Assembly: GCA_963843455.1 (NCBI GenBank)
Contig: CAWJKE010000007.1
Location: forward strand, 434,001 to 498,000
Source of the DNA: CAIQPS01 sp963843455
GTDB taxonomy: Bacteria > Actinomycetota > Thermoleophilia > RBG-16-64-13
Direction: 5' to 3'
DNA: 64,000 nt
Shown: positions 17,778-27,300 of the stretch, piece after piece
Numbering within the stretch: position 1 is the first letter of the stretch
Layout of the letters: every line of letters starts with the position of its first letter
Notes under the pieces: generated by a model
Told to the model about the DNA's origin: nothing
Database searches by the model: none
The model's input: the letters and a program-made list of their open reading frames with translations, nothing else
Translations under genes and position numbers: made by a program

Positions 17778-17800
17778 GATCGGGTTGTAGGAGGAGTCAT

Positions 17801-19105
17801 ATGAACCCCCTGGCAGTCGAACTCAACCAGACGATCGAGCGCGAAGCGCCCGCCATCATGCGGATGCTCTCCGAGCTGGGCCGCGAGCTCTACTTCCCCA
17901 AGGGCATCCTCACGCAGACGGCAGAGGCGAATCAGAAGGCGCACCGCTATAACGCCACCATCGGCGAAGCCCGGGAGGCCAAGCGCTCCATGGGGCTCGA
18001 CTCGATCATGCGCCACTTTTCCGACCTGGGCGCGGACGCGGTCCTGCCGTACGCCCCTTCCGCGGGGCGGGCGGACATCCGCAAGGCCTGGCGCGAAGAG
18101 ATCAGGAAGAAGAACCCGTCATTGGGCGACGCCCCCGTCAGCCTGCCTGTCGTCACCAGTGGTATCACCCACGGGCTGAGCACGGTGGCCGACATGTTCG
18201 TGGACGAGGGCGACCTGCTCCTTCTGCCGGACAAGCTGTGGGGTAACTATCTGCTGATATTCGCCGTCAAGCGGGGCGCCAAGACCGGCCGCTATCCGCT
18301 TCTCGACTTGGAGCGGGGCGGCCTCGACTTGGAGGGCTTCCGGCGTACGATCGCCGACAACGCGGGCCGGGGTAAGCTCATCGTGCTCTTCAACTTCCCG
18401 AACAACCCGACGGGCTATTCCATCACCGCCGCCGAGGCCGACGCCATCCGGGACATCCTGGTCGAGACGGCCGAGGGTGGATGCGACATCGTGGCCGTAT
18501 GCGACGACGCGTACTTCGGTCTCTTCTTCGACGACGAGGTCATGAAGGAGTCGCTCTTCACCCGGTTGGCGGACGCTCACCCGCGCCTGCTCGCCATCAA
18601 ACTCGACGGGGCCTCCAAGGAGGACTTCGCCTGGGGGTTGCGGCTGGCCTTCATGACCTACGGTATCGCCGGAGGGCAAGGCGCGTACGAGGCCCTGGAG
18701 AAGAAGACCGGCGGCTGCATCCGAGGCACCATCTCCAACTCCCCCAACGTGTCTCAGGAGCTGTTGATGCGGGCCATGAACGACCCCGACTACAACGAGC
18801 AGAAGGCGGAGAAGTTCGCCGTACTGCAAAGGCGGGCGGCCATCGCCAGGACAGTCCTCGCCGATCCCAAGTTCACCGAGTCCTGGACGCCGTATCCCTT
18901 CAACTCGGGGTACTTCATGTGCCTCAAGATGCACGGCGTCGACGCGGAGGCGTACCGGGTGAGACTACTGAACGACTACGGGGTCGGGGTGATCTCGGCC
19001 AGTGATACCGACATTCGCGTAGCCCACTCCTGCGTGGACGAAGCCGACATAGCCGATCTCTACGACGTCATGCTCGAGTGCGCGCTCGCGATGCGTGAGG
19101 GCTGA
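17801..19105 (+). CDS. class I/II aminotransferase
   Basis: This is a 434-residue PLP enzyme of the aspartate aminotransferase fold. FNFPNNPTGYSIT is the usual Asn/Pro loop, AVCDDAYFG carries the pyridine-ring Asp, and LDGASKEDFAWGLRLAF holds the probable PLP Lys near residue 272. The N-terminal 80 residues (IMRMLSELGRELYFPKGILTQTAEA, YNATIGEA) mark a subgroup distinct from standard aspartate aminotransferases; I cannot assign its amino donor. TAGGAGGAG precedes ATG 17801. Position right after PEP carboxykinase would suit transamination linked to oxaloacetate or a 3-carbon keto acid. Confidence 0.85.
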   Translation: MNPLAVELNQTIEREAPAIMRMLSELGRELYFPKGILTQTAEANQKAHRYNATIGEAREAKRSMGLDSIMRHFSDLGADAVLPYAPSAGRADIRKAWREEIRKKNPSLGDAPVSLPVVTSGITHGLSTVADMFVDEGDLLLLPDKLWGNYLLIFAVKRGAKTGRYPLLDLERGGLDLEGFRRTIADNAGRGKLIVLFNFPNNPTGYSITAAEADAIRDILVETAEGGCDIVAVCDDAYFGLFFDDEVMKESLFTRLADAHPRLLAIKLDGASKEDFAWGLRLAFMTYGIAGGQGAYEALEKKTGGCIRGTISNSPNVSQELLMRAMNDPDYNEQKAEKFAVLQRRAAIARTVLADPKFTESWTPYPFNSGYFMCLKMHGVDAEAYRVRLLNDYGVGVISASDTDIRVAHSCVDEADIADLYDVMLECALAMREG

Positions 19106-19152
19106 CGCACCCGGGCCTGCACTCCCCGGTAGCTCACGATAGGAGTCTCTGC

Positions 19153-19711
19153 ATGCAGGAACGGGGAGCAACGGCGTCTGACCAACCGGCGTCGCCAGAC
19201 GCCGGCCAAGGGGCGTCACCCCTCTTCCGGGAAGCGCAGCGCTTCAGGATGTGGATGTTCTGGGTACCCATCGCCATCGTCACCTTCGTGGTCTGGTGGC
19301 AGTTCACCGAGCAGATCATCCGAGACAACCCGCAGGGAAGCCAGCCGATCCCCGATTGGGCCGCCTGGCTGCTCGCCATCGTCTTCGGCCTCGGATTCCC
19401 GGCCTTTGCTCTTGTCGTGCGACTGTTCACCGAGGTGTATCCCGGCCGGCTCGATCGTCGGCCTCTACCCCTTCCACAAGGCCTGTATCGATCTGGCCGA
19501 CATCGAGAGCGCAGAGGTGCGTGACTATTCGGCCCTGCGAGAGTTCGGGGGCTGGGGCATACGCACTGGCCAGAGCGGCAAGTGCTACAGCGCCTACGGC
19601 ACCCAGGGCGTCCAGTTGTGGCTCAAAGGTGACAAGCGGATCCTGCTCGGTTCGCAGAAGGCGGACGAGTTGGCGGCCGCGCTGCGGGACGCGGGTGCCA
19701 ACGTGCGCTGA
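19153..19711 (+). pseudogene. two-helix membrane protein with PH-like C-terminal domain (DUF6141-like), frameshifted
   Basis: The first frame (19153 to about 19446) gives an N-terminal linker, FREAQRFRMWMFWVPIAIV and a second helix (AWLLAIVFGLGFPAFALVV), then RLFTEVYP. The next frame continues a plausible domain: GSIVGLYPFHKACIDLADI, SAEVRDYSALREFGGWGI and LWLKGDKRILLGSQKADEL, ending at 19711. This matches, as I recall, small two-helix proteins with a PH-like tail (DUF6141). One extra C within 19444-19449 would explain the break. Intact length would be about 185 residues. It lies between the aminotransferase and carbamate kinase, and its role is unknown. Confidence 0.65.
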
Positions 19712-19734
19712 CCCGAACCGGATGAGGAGGCAGC

Positions 19735-20688
19735 ATGAGGATCGTGGTCGCGCTCGGAGGCAACGCTCTTCTCAAGAGGGGTGAGCCCCTCACCGCGCAG
19801 AACCAGCGGGAGAACGTCAAGGTGGCGGCGCGCTCGCTCGCGCCGCTCGCCCGCGATCACAATCTCATCATCACGCACGGCAACGGTCCGCAGGTGGGCC
19901 TGCTCGCTCTCGAAGCGGCCGCGGTGACCGGCGTCGAGCCCTACACGCTCGACGTCCTCAGCGCCGAATCGGAAGGCATGATCGGCTACATGATCGAGCA
20001 GGAACTGGGTAACGCTCTTCCCGAGGAAGTCCCGTTCGCCACGATCCTCACTCAGGTGGAGGTCGACCCGTCCGACCCGGCCTTCCAGAAGCCAAGCAAG
20101 CCGATCGGGCCTCAGTACGACCGGGAGGAGGCCGAGAGGCTCGCTCGCGAAAACGGTTGGACCGTCGGACCCGACAACGGTAAGTACCGCCGGCTGGTGG
20201 CGTCCCCGCGGCCTCTGCGCATCTTCGAGTTGAGAGTGGTGGAGTGGCTGGTCGAGCGCGGTGTGGTGGTCATCTGCACCGGTGGAGGGGGCATCCCGAC
20301 CATGCTCACCGCCGACGGAGTGCTCATAGGGGTGGAGGCGGTCATCGACAAAGACCACGCCGGAGCCTTGCTCGCCCGCTCGCTCAAGGCGGAGGTATTC
20401 CTGATGCTCACCGACGCCGAGGCGGTCTGGCAGGACTGGGGCACGGAGCGGGCCCGCGCCATCAAGCGGGCCTCGCCGGACGGGCTCCAAGGTCTCCCGT
20501 TCGCCGCCGGGACGATGGGCCCCAAGGTCGAAGCGGCGTGCGACTACGCCCGGGCGACAGGAGGACGAGCGGGCATCGGGTCCTTGGAGGACGCGGTCGC
20601 TATCATCCAGGGCCGCGCGGGCACGCTCATCTCGACCGATTTCGAGGGGATCGAGTACTGGCCCTCGCTGTTCCACCAGTCGGAGTAG
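19735..20688 (+). CDS. arcC: carbamate kinase
   Basis: This is a 317-residue carbamate kinase of the amino acid kinase family. Motifs: VVALGGNALLKRG, IITHGNGPQVGLLALE, VEVDPSDPAFQKPSKPIGP, CTGGGGIPTM, KDHAGALLARSL, MLTDAEAVW and GTMGPKVEAA. In catabolism it makes ATP from carbamoyl phosphate and ADP, releasing carbamate (then ammonia and CO2). No ornithine carbamoyltransferase or arginine deiminase is nearby, so the arginine deiminase pathway is not indicated in this window. The hydantoinase and RutB-like genes suggest a ureide or hydantoin source of the carbamoyl group instead. GAGGAGGCAGC precedes ATG 19735. Confidence 0.95.
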   Translation: MRIVVALGGNALLKRGEPLTAQNQRENVKVAARSLAPLARDHNLIITHGNGPQVGLLALEAAAVTGVEPYTLDVLSAESEGMIGYMIEQELGNALPEEVPFATILTQVEVDPSDPAFQKPSKPIGPQYDREEAERLARENGWTVGPDNGKYRRLVASPRPLRIFELRVVEWLVERGVVVICTGGGGIPTMLTADGVLIGVEAVIDKDHAGALLARSLKAEVFLMLTDAEAVWQDWGTERARAIKRASPDGLQGLPFAAGTMGPKVEAACDYARATGGRAGIGSLEDAVAIIQGRAGTLISTDFEGIEYWPSLFHQSE

Positions 20689-20706
20689 GCGGCCGTCACC
20701 CCGCCC

Positions 20707-21951
20707 ATGGTCAACGGTTACTTCATCGCCGCGCTCGCCGGATTGCTCGTCGTCGAGGCGATCAACTGGACCGCCCGCCTGCTGAACCTGAGGGCCCTCC
20801 GACCGGATCTGCCACCCGAGTTCGCCGACATATATGACGCGGAGGCGTACCGCCGCTCGCAGGAGTACACCCGAGTCAACACCCGCTTCCACTTCGTGGA
20901 GAGCATGTTCGATCTGGCCGTGCTTCTGGCCTTCTGGTTTGCCGGTGGCTTCGGGTGGCTGGATGGACTCGTCCGCGGTTGGGGTCTTGGTCCGGTCTGG
21001 ACCGGGCTCCTCTTCCTTCTGATTCTTGCGGTCGCGCGGGGCATGCTGAGTCTTCCTTTCAACATCTGGGCAGTCTTTGTCATCGAAGAGCGTTTCGGGT
21101 TCAACCGCACCACGCGGGGCACCTTCGTCCTGGACCTACTCAAGGGGCTGGCCGTGGGGGCCGCGATAGGCATCCCCCTCGTGGTCGGCTTCCTTGCTCT
21201 GTTCGAATATGCAGGCTCATTCGCCTGGATCTACGCGTGGATGGCCGTAGTCGCTTTCTCGTTCCTCATGCAGATCCTGGCGCCCGCGCTCATCATGCCT
21301 CTCTTCAACAAGTTCACCCCGCTTGCGGACGGGGAGCTGAAAGACGCCATCCTGGATTACGCCAAACGGGTGGACTTCCCCCTGGAGGGCGTCTTCTCCA
21401 TCGACGCTTCTCGGCGCTCCAGCAAAGGGAACGCCTTCTTCACCGGATTCGGTAAGAGAAAGAGGATCGCGCTTTTCGATACCTTGATCGAGCGGCACAG
21501 CACCGAAGAACTCGTTGCAGTTCTTGCTCACGAGGTGGGCCACTACAAGAAGCGGCACGTGCTCATCGGGACCATCGTCTCGGCCCTCGAGACCGGCCTG
21601 TTCCTGGGTCTGTTCTCGATCCTCCTCGACCAGACCGCGCTGTTCACGGCATTCGGGGTCGACACGCCGGCCGTGTGGACCGGAGTGATCTTCGTGGCTA
21701 TCCTGCTACAGCCCCTGGAACTGGTCCTCTCGGCCGGCGGGGCGGCGCTGTCGCGGCGGCACGAGCGGCAGGCCGACCGCTTCGCCGTGGCGACCACCGG
21801 GCGGGGGGATCTACTCGCCTCGGGGCTCAAACGGCTGTCGAAGGACAATCTGAGCAACCTGACCCCGCATCCGTTCTACGTGTTTCTCAACTACTCCCAT
21901 CCCCCTACCTTGGAGCGCGTGAAGGCGCTGGAAACGGCACAGGCCGGATGA
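20707..21951 (+). CDS. M48-family (Ste24/CAAX protease 1-like) membrane metallopeptidase
   Basis: This is a 414-residue multi-pass membrane metallopeptidase resembling eukaryotic Ste24. The zinc motif HEVGH sits near residues 274-278, and RRHERQADRFAV further on provides the third ligand region. Hydrophobic helices occupy the N-terminal 200 residues and two more follow the active site. FNRTTRGTFVLDLLKG and the SIDASRRSSKGNAFFTG segment before the zinc site are typical of the family. Bacterial members take part in membrane protein turnover or processing. It starts 18 bases after carbamate kinase and may be cotranscribed, but no pathway link is apparent. Confidence 0.92.
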   Translation: MVNGYFIAALAGLLVVEAINWTARLLNLRALRPDLPPEFADIYDAEAYRRSQEYTRVNTRFHFVESMFDLAVLLAFWFAGGFGWLDGLVRGWGLGPVWTGLLFLLILAVARGMLSLPFNIWAVFVIEERFGFNRTTRGTFVLDLLKGLAVGAAIGIPLVVGFLALFEYAGSFAWIYAWMAVVAFSFLMQILAPALIMPLFNKFTPLADGELKDAILDYAKRVDFPLEGVFSIDASRRSSKGNAFFTGFGKRKRIALFDTLIERHSTEELVAVLAHEVGHYKKRHVLIGTIVSALETGLFLGLFSILLDQTALFTAFGVDTPAVWTGVIFVAILLQPLELVLSAGGAALSRRHERQADRFAVATTGRGDLLASGLKRLSKDNLSNLTPHPFYVFLNYSHPPTLERVKALETAQAG

Positions 21952-22042
21952 GTCGAGTCGGCACACGGGGCGCCACAGGCTAGAATCAGAAACAAGCGAG
22001 ACCGCGACGGGCCCGAGACGAGGTCCAGAGTAGGAGGGGAAG

Positions 22043-22955
22043 ATGAGGATCGCGTTGATCGGGCAGGCTGCTTTCGGCGAGAAGGTATTGAGAGCTTTGG
22101 TCGATGCCGGCGAGGAACTGGCCGCGGTCTACATGCCTCCGGACCCTCCCGGCGGCAAGGGCAACTCCTTCCGCGAAGCCGCCGAGGCGCGCGGCGTTCC
22201 CGTCCGCCAGCCGGGGCGCATGCGCGACCCGGAGGTGTTCGAAGACTACAAGACCTTAGGCGCCGACCTCAACGTCATGGCCTTCGTCACCGACATCGTC
22301 CCGCTCACCATCCTGAATCACCCGCCACTGGGAACCATCCAGTATCATCCGTCGTTGCTGCCCCGCCACCGGGGCGCGAGTGCGATCAACTGGGCCGTCA
22401 TCAACGGAGAGACCAAGACCGGCCTCTCCGTCTTCTGGCCTGACGATGGTCTCGACACCGGCCCCATCCTGCTGCAGAAAGAAGTGACCATCGAGCCGGA
22501 CGACACTATCGGCACCGTGTACTTCAACAAGTTGTTCACCCTCGGTGTGGAGGCCCTGCTCGAGTCCGTTCGAGATGGTCAAGGCGGGGAATGCGCCAAA
22601 GGTCGTCCAGGACCTCACTCAGGGTGAGTACGAGCCAATCTGCAGGCGCATGGTGATCGACTGGGCGTATCCTGTCGGCGTAGTCTACAACGTCATTCGC
22701 GGCTGCAACCCGTCGCCCGGGGCGGTCACCACCTTCAACGGGGCGGAATTGAAGGTGTTCGACTGCGAGAGGCGGGCGCTGAGCGGGCCGCAGGCGCCGG
22801 GAACCGTCCTGGAGATCTCGGCCGACGGGTTTTTGGCGCTCGGTTGCGGCGGCAGCATCTTCGTCAAGCGAGTGCAGCCGGCCGGATCGGGCAAGGTTGC
22901 GGCCGCCGACTTCGCGGCGAGCGCCGGGCTCAGGGTGGGGGATAGGCTGGGATAG
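22043..22955 (+). pseudogene. formyltransferase-fold protein resembling the ALDH1L (10-formyl-THF dehydrogenase) N-terminal domain, frameshifted
   Basis: The N-terminal frame (22043 to about 22569) reads MRIALIGQAAFGEKVLRAL, YHPSLLPRHRGASAINW and TGLSVFWPDDGLDTGPILL, the formyl-folate binding fold with its Asn, His and Asp. The next frame supplies VEMVKAGNAPKVVQDLTQ, then WAYPVGVVYNVIRGCNPSPG and a C-terminal beta-barrel. The text resembles, as I recall, the hydrolase domain of 10-formyltetrahydrofolate dehydrogenase more than methionyl-tRNA formyltransferase. No aldehyde dehydrogenase domain follows. An extra T at 22569-22570 would explain the shift; without it the product would be about 304 residues. 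GGAGGGGAAG precedes ATG 22043. Either a fresh pseudogene or a base error. Confidence 0.75.
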
Positions 22956-22979
22956 AGGCATGGAAGATCCGACCCTGCC

Positions 22980-23153
22980 ATGAAGGCTCCCATTGATTGG
23001 CTGTTGGCCGGTGAGCCTTTCATCGAATACCGGACCAGGGTCGATCTGCTCGGCCGCGGACCCGATGACCCGCTGGTGCGCTCCGCCCGGCAGAACATGC
23101 TGAAGGCGCGAGCAGGCGGTCTCGCGTTTGCCGCGCCGGAGCACGAGGAATAG
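22980..23153 (+). pseudogene. N-terminal remnant of an alpha-toroid-like protein often labelled 'NifH'
   Basis: ATG 22980 opens a 57-codon frame reading APIDWLLAGEPFIEYRTRVD, then LLGRGPDDPLVRSARQ, ending at TAG 23151. From memory this matches the N-terminus of about 300-residue proteins with a prenyltransferase-like toroid fold, which databases often mislabel as nitrogen fixation protein NifH. After about residue 45 the reading diverges (ARAGGLAFAAPEHEE) and the rest of the gene is gone. It lies between the frameshifted formyltransferase and an SRPBCC gene, and looks like a deletion scar. It is unlikely to make a functional protein. Confidence 0.5.
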
Positions 23154-23208
23154 CCTCTCCAAGCCCATCGCCGCCGACAGAACTGTTGACCAAACGATAG
23201 GAGCCCCG

Positions 23209-23697
23209 ATGACGGACAGTATTAACGTAGGATCCATGACTTTCACAAAACCGAATGACACAACGCTCGTCGCCGACCGGACGCTCGAGGCGGCCCGGGA
23301 ACTGGTGTGGGCGGCGCACACCGAATGCCGCCACATCAAACAGTGGCTCCTGGGCCCCGAGGGATGGACCATGCCCACCTGTGAGATCGACCTCCGGCCG
23401 GGGGGCGCGTGGCGCTACGTGTACCAGGGGCCGGATGGCGCGACGTTCTCGATGAGCGGAGAGTATCGGTTGGTGGAGGCGCCCGAGCGGGTGGTCAATA
23501 CCGAGACGATGGACGACGCGCCGGTCCAGACTCTCAACACGCTGACACTCGTGGAGGAGGAGGGCCGGACGGTGCTGCACACGGTTGTCGAATACCCTTC
23601 CAAAGAGATCCGGGAAGCGATCATCGCGACCGGGATGATGGACGGCTGGGCCGAGAGTTACGACCGGCTGGAGAGGTATTTGCGCCCCATGAGCTAG
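23209..23697 (+). CDS. SRPBCC (AHSA1/START-like) domain protein
   Basis: This is a 162-residue protein of the SRPBCC superfamily, AHSA1-like subgroup. Landmarks are RTLEAARELVWAAHTECRHI, LGPEGWTMPTCEIDLRPGG, WRYVYQGPDG, GEYRLVEAPERVVNTETMDD and the C-terminal MMDGWAESYDRLERYL. The fold forms a hydrophobic pocket for small ligands. Prokaryotic members are largely uncharacterised and often paired with ArsR regulators, but none is seen here. I chose ATG 23209 because TAGGAGCCCCG precedes it; an upstream frame lacks homology. It follows the gene remnant and precedes another small protein. Confidence 0.85.
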   Translation: MTDSINVGSMTFTKPNDTTLVADRTLEAARELVWAAHTECRHIKQWLLGPEGWTMPTCEIDLRPGGAWRYVYQGPDGATFSMSGEYRLVEAPERVVNTETMDDAPVQTLNTLTLVEEEGRTVLHTVVEYPSKEIREAIIATGMMDGWAESYDRLERYLRPMS

Positions 23698-23741
23698 GTC
23701 TCCCGCGCGTACGGTCTCCGTCGGGTGATAGAGTGCGGGCC

Positions 23742-24251
23742 ATGAAGCAGCCCAGTGTCTTCGATCTCTTGACAGCCAACGCTCCCTTCGCCGAGGATGC
23801 GGATAGGCTGACGCTCTACGGACGCTTCGTGGGCTCTTGGGATATCGACGCCACCTGGTTCGATCAGTCGGGACCCACAAGCGAATGCAGGGGGGAGTGG
23901 CAATTCGCCTGGATCCTCGGCGGTCGCGCGATGCAGGACGTATTGTTCGCCACCGGGATGCCTTCAGATCGATTCGGGACGACGTTGCGTTGCTACGACA
24001 GAGTCTTGGATGTCTGGCACATCTTCTGGATGCAGCCCGCTGCGCGAGAGTTCGTACACCTCAAGGGCCGTGAAGTCGGGGATAGGATCGTCCAGGAGGG
24101 TGTCGACCTGGCGTCCGGCAGGCACCTACGATGGAGCTTCACCGAGATGACCCCAGACTCCTTCGTCTGGCTGGGAGAAGTCTCGTCAGACGAGGGTCGC
24201 TCCTGGTTTCTCGAGCAGGAGATGCATGCGACTCGTCGCGCCTCTCCTTGA
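23742..24251 (+). CDS. conserved hypothetical protein, lipocalin/DUF1579-like
   Basis: This is a soluble 169-residue protein starting at ATG 23742, with GTG 23733 as an alternative; neither has a convincing Shine-Dalgarno site. RFVGSWDIDATWFDQSG, RGEWQFAWILGGRAMQDVLF and LRCYDRVLDVWHIFW resemble the beta-barrel pattern of DUF1579-like or lipocalin-like proteins, in which a Trp-rich barrel binds a small ligand. The ligand is unknown. It is the last accessory gene before the pyrimidine block, which has its own candidate promoter. Confidence 0.6.
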   Translation: MKQPSVFDLLTANAPFAEDADRLTLYGRFVGSWDIDATWFDQSGPTSECRGEWQFAWILGGRAMQDVLFATGMPSDRFGTTLRCYDRVLDVWHIFWMQPAAREFVHLKGREVGDRIVQEGVDLASGRHLRWSFTEMTPDSFVWLGEVSSDEGRSWFLEQEMHATRRASP

Positions 24252-24296
24252 CTCCGTCGCCAGCTGCGGACACTGCCGCGCCTTCCCACTCCCCAA

Positions 24297-24326
24297 TTGA
24301 TGCGCTACGATTAGGCGACCTTTAAT
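24297..24326 (+). promoter_or_regulatory. candidate promoter for carB-pyrK-pyrD
   Basis: TTGATG (24297-24302), an 18-base spacer, then TTTAAT (24321-24326). The start would be near 24333, about 30 bases before carB. No PyrR-binding hairpin or attenuator is visible. Confidence 0.45.
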
Positions 24327-24363
24327 CGAGGCCTGTGAGCCCGAAAGGATGAGTGGTTGACGC

Positions 24364-27300
24364 ATGCCCCGCCGCGCCGATATCCGGAAGATTCTCCTGC
24401 TTGGTTCTGGCCCCATCGTCATCGGGCAGGCGTGCGAATTCGACTACTCGGGCACACAGGCCTGCAAGGTCCTGATGGAAGAGGGCTTCGAGGTCGTGCT
24501 GGTCAACTCGAACCCCGCCACCATCATGACCGATCCCTCGTTCTCCCACCGCACCTACATCGAGCCGCTCGTCCCCGAGGTGGTGGCCAAGATCATCGAG
24601 GTCGAGCGTCCGGATGCCCTTCTGCCCACTCTCGGCGGGCAGACGGCGCTCAACTTGGCGGTCGCCCTTTCTGAGGATGGGACCCTGGAGAGGTACGGCG
24701 TCGAGTTGATCGGGGCCGACTACGCCGCGATACATCGGGCCGAGGCGCGGGACGAGTTTCGGACGACCATGGCTTCCATCGGTCTGCGGGTCCCCGAGAG
24801 CGCTGTTGTGAGGAGTGTCCGCGAGGCTCGAGCGGCACTTGAGGATGGCTTGCACCTTCCTCTCATCATCAGGCCCAGCTTCACGCTTGGCGGGCACGGG
24901 GGAGGGGTAGCGACGACCGAGCAGGAGTTCGACAGCGTCGTCAAGGCGGGGTTGGACGCGTCGCCCACGCACCAGGTGCTCCTCGAGGAAAGCGTCATCG
25001 GTTGGAAAGAGTTCGAGCTCGAGGTGATGCGCGACCTCAAGGACAACGTGGTGATCGTGTGCTCCATCGAGAACATCGACCCGATGGGCGTGCACACAGG
25101 CGACTCCATCACGGTAGCGCCCCAGCAGACCCTCACCGACGTCCAATACCAGCGCCTCCGCGACGCGTCGCTCGCCATCATCCGCGCTATCGGGGTGGAA
25201 ACGGGAGGGTCCAACATCCAGTTCGCATTCTCCCCCGAGACCGATGAGCTGGTGGTCATCGAGATGAACCCGCGGGTGTCCCGCTCCTCGGCACTCGCCT
25301 CCAAAGCCACCGGCTTCCCCATCGCGAAGATCGCGGCCAAGCTGGCCGTGGGCTACACCTTGGACGAGATCGCCAACGACATCACTCGCAAGACTCCGGC
25401 GTGTTTCGAGCCCACCATCGATTACGTGGTGGTGAAGACCCCGCGCTGGGCGTTCGAGAAGTTCCCGATGGCCGACGCCCGCCTCACCACTCACATGAAG
25501 AGTGTGGGCGAGAACATGGCTATCGGCCGGACCTTCAAGGAGGCCTTCCAGAAATCCATGCGCTCCCGGGAGCTTGACGTCAGGCCTGACATCCCGAACG
25601 ACAACGACGCTCTTGTGGCCATGATCGCCATCCCTTCGGCGGAGCGCTACGACCTGATCCTCGAAGCATACCGCCGGGGCGTGACCCTCGAGACCTTGTT
25701 TGCGGCCACCCTCATCGATGAGTGGTTCCTGGAAGAATTCCGGGAGATCGTGGAGGCTGAGAATCACCTTAAGTCGTACGCTGAGAAGGGTGGTCTTGTC
25801 GTCCTCCCGCGAGAGGAGATGTGGCACGCCAAGCGGCTGGGGTTCAGTGACGAACTCATCGGCCGGTTCCTGGGGGCCACCGAGCCGGAGGTCCGGGAGC
25901 GACGTATCGCCGATGGCATCATCCCCACGTACAAGGCCGTCGACACCTGTGCGGCCGAGTTTGAGGCGTACACGCCGTACTTCTACTCCACCTATGAGGA
26001 GGAGAACGAGGCACTACCCGTCCCCGACAAGGAATCGGTCATCATTCTGGGGAGCGGGCCCAACCGGATCGGCCAAGGTATCGAGTTTGACTATTGCTGC
26101 GTGCACGCGGTCCAGGAGATGCGCGAGCTGGGCTATCAGGCCATCATGGTCAACTGCAACCCCGAGACGGTCTCCACCGACTACGATACTTCCGACCGCC
26201 TGTACTTCGAACCGCTCACGTTCGAGGACGTTCTCAACATCATCGAGAACGAGAGGCCCAAGGGAGTCGTCGTACAGTTCGGGGGACAGACGCCGCTGAA
26301 GATAGCCGAGCGGCTCCATGCCGCCGGAGTCCCTATCCTAGGCACCTCGCAGGACGCAATCGACCTGGCCGAGGACCGGGAGCGCTTCGGCGAGGTGTTG
26401 CGAAAGCTCGACCTCAAGGCTCCACCGTTCGGCACTGTTCGCAATGAGCAGGAGGCGCTGGCCGTGGCCCAGCGCATCGGCTACCCGGTCCTGGTGCGGC
26501 CCTCCTATGTCCTGGGGGGTCGAGCGATGGAGATCGTCTACGACCAGGAAAGTCTCCAGCGCTACTTGAGGACGGCGGTGAAGGCTTCGCCGCGCCACCC
26601 CGTTCTCATCGACCGCTTTCTCGAACACTCCACCGAGATCGACGTGGACGCCCTCTGCGATGGAGAGGACGTGTATATCGGCGCTGTAATGCAGCATGTA
26701 GAGGAAGCCGGTATACACTCCGGCGACTCCGCCTGCGTCATCCCCACTGTGTCGCTTGGCGAAGCCGCGGTGTGGCGCATCGAGGAGCAGACCGCGGCCC
26801 TCGCTCGGGAGCTGGGTGTGGTGGGTCTGATGAACGTGCAGTACGCGGTGCAGCAGAGCGACCACGGGGGAGCGAGCATCTATGTGCTCGAGGTCAACCC
26901 TCGGGGTAGCCGTACAGTACCTTTTGTAAGCAAGGCGACCGGCGTCTCGCTGGCCCGGATGGCCACCCGGGTCATCGCAGGACAGAAGCTACGCGACCTG
27001 GACCTTCCCGGCTGGGACGAATCGATAGCCGCCGGCCGGGTGCCTTGCCGGCGCGACCTGGAGCACGTGGCGGTCAAGGAAGCCGTTCTGCCTTTTCCCC
27101 GGTTCCCAGGCGTCGATACCACGCTCGGTCCGGAGATGAAATCCACCGGAGAGGTGATGGGGGTAGGGACGAGTTTTCCCGAGGCCTTCGCCAAGGCGTC
27201 TCTCGCCGCCGGCGACCGGCTGCCCCGGAAGGGATCCATCTTCATCTCGGTGGCCGATGCCGAGAAGGATACGGTCGTCCTCATGGCGCTGATGCTCAGC

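Noticed and set aside
19735..20688. Arginine deiminase pathway from the carbamate kinase
   Set aside because: No arginine deiminase, ornithine carbamoyltransferase or antiporter nearby.
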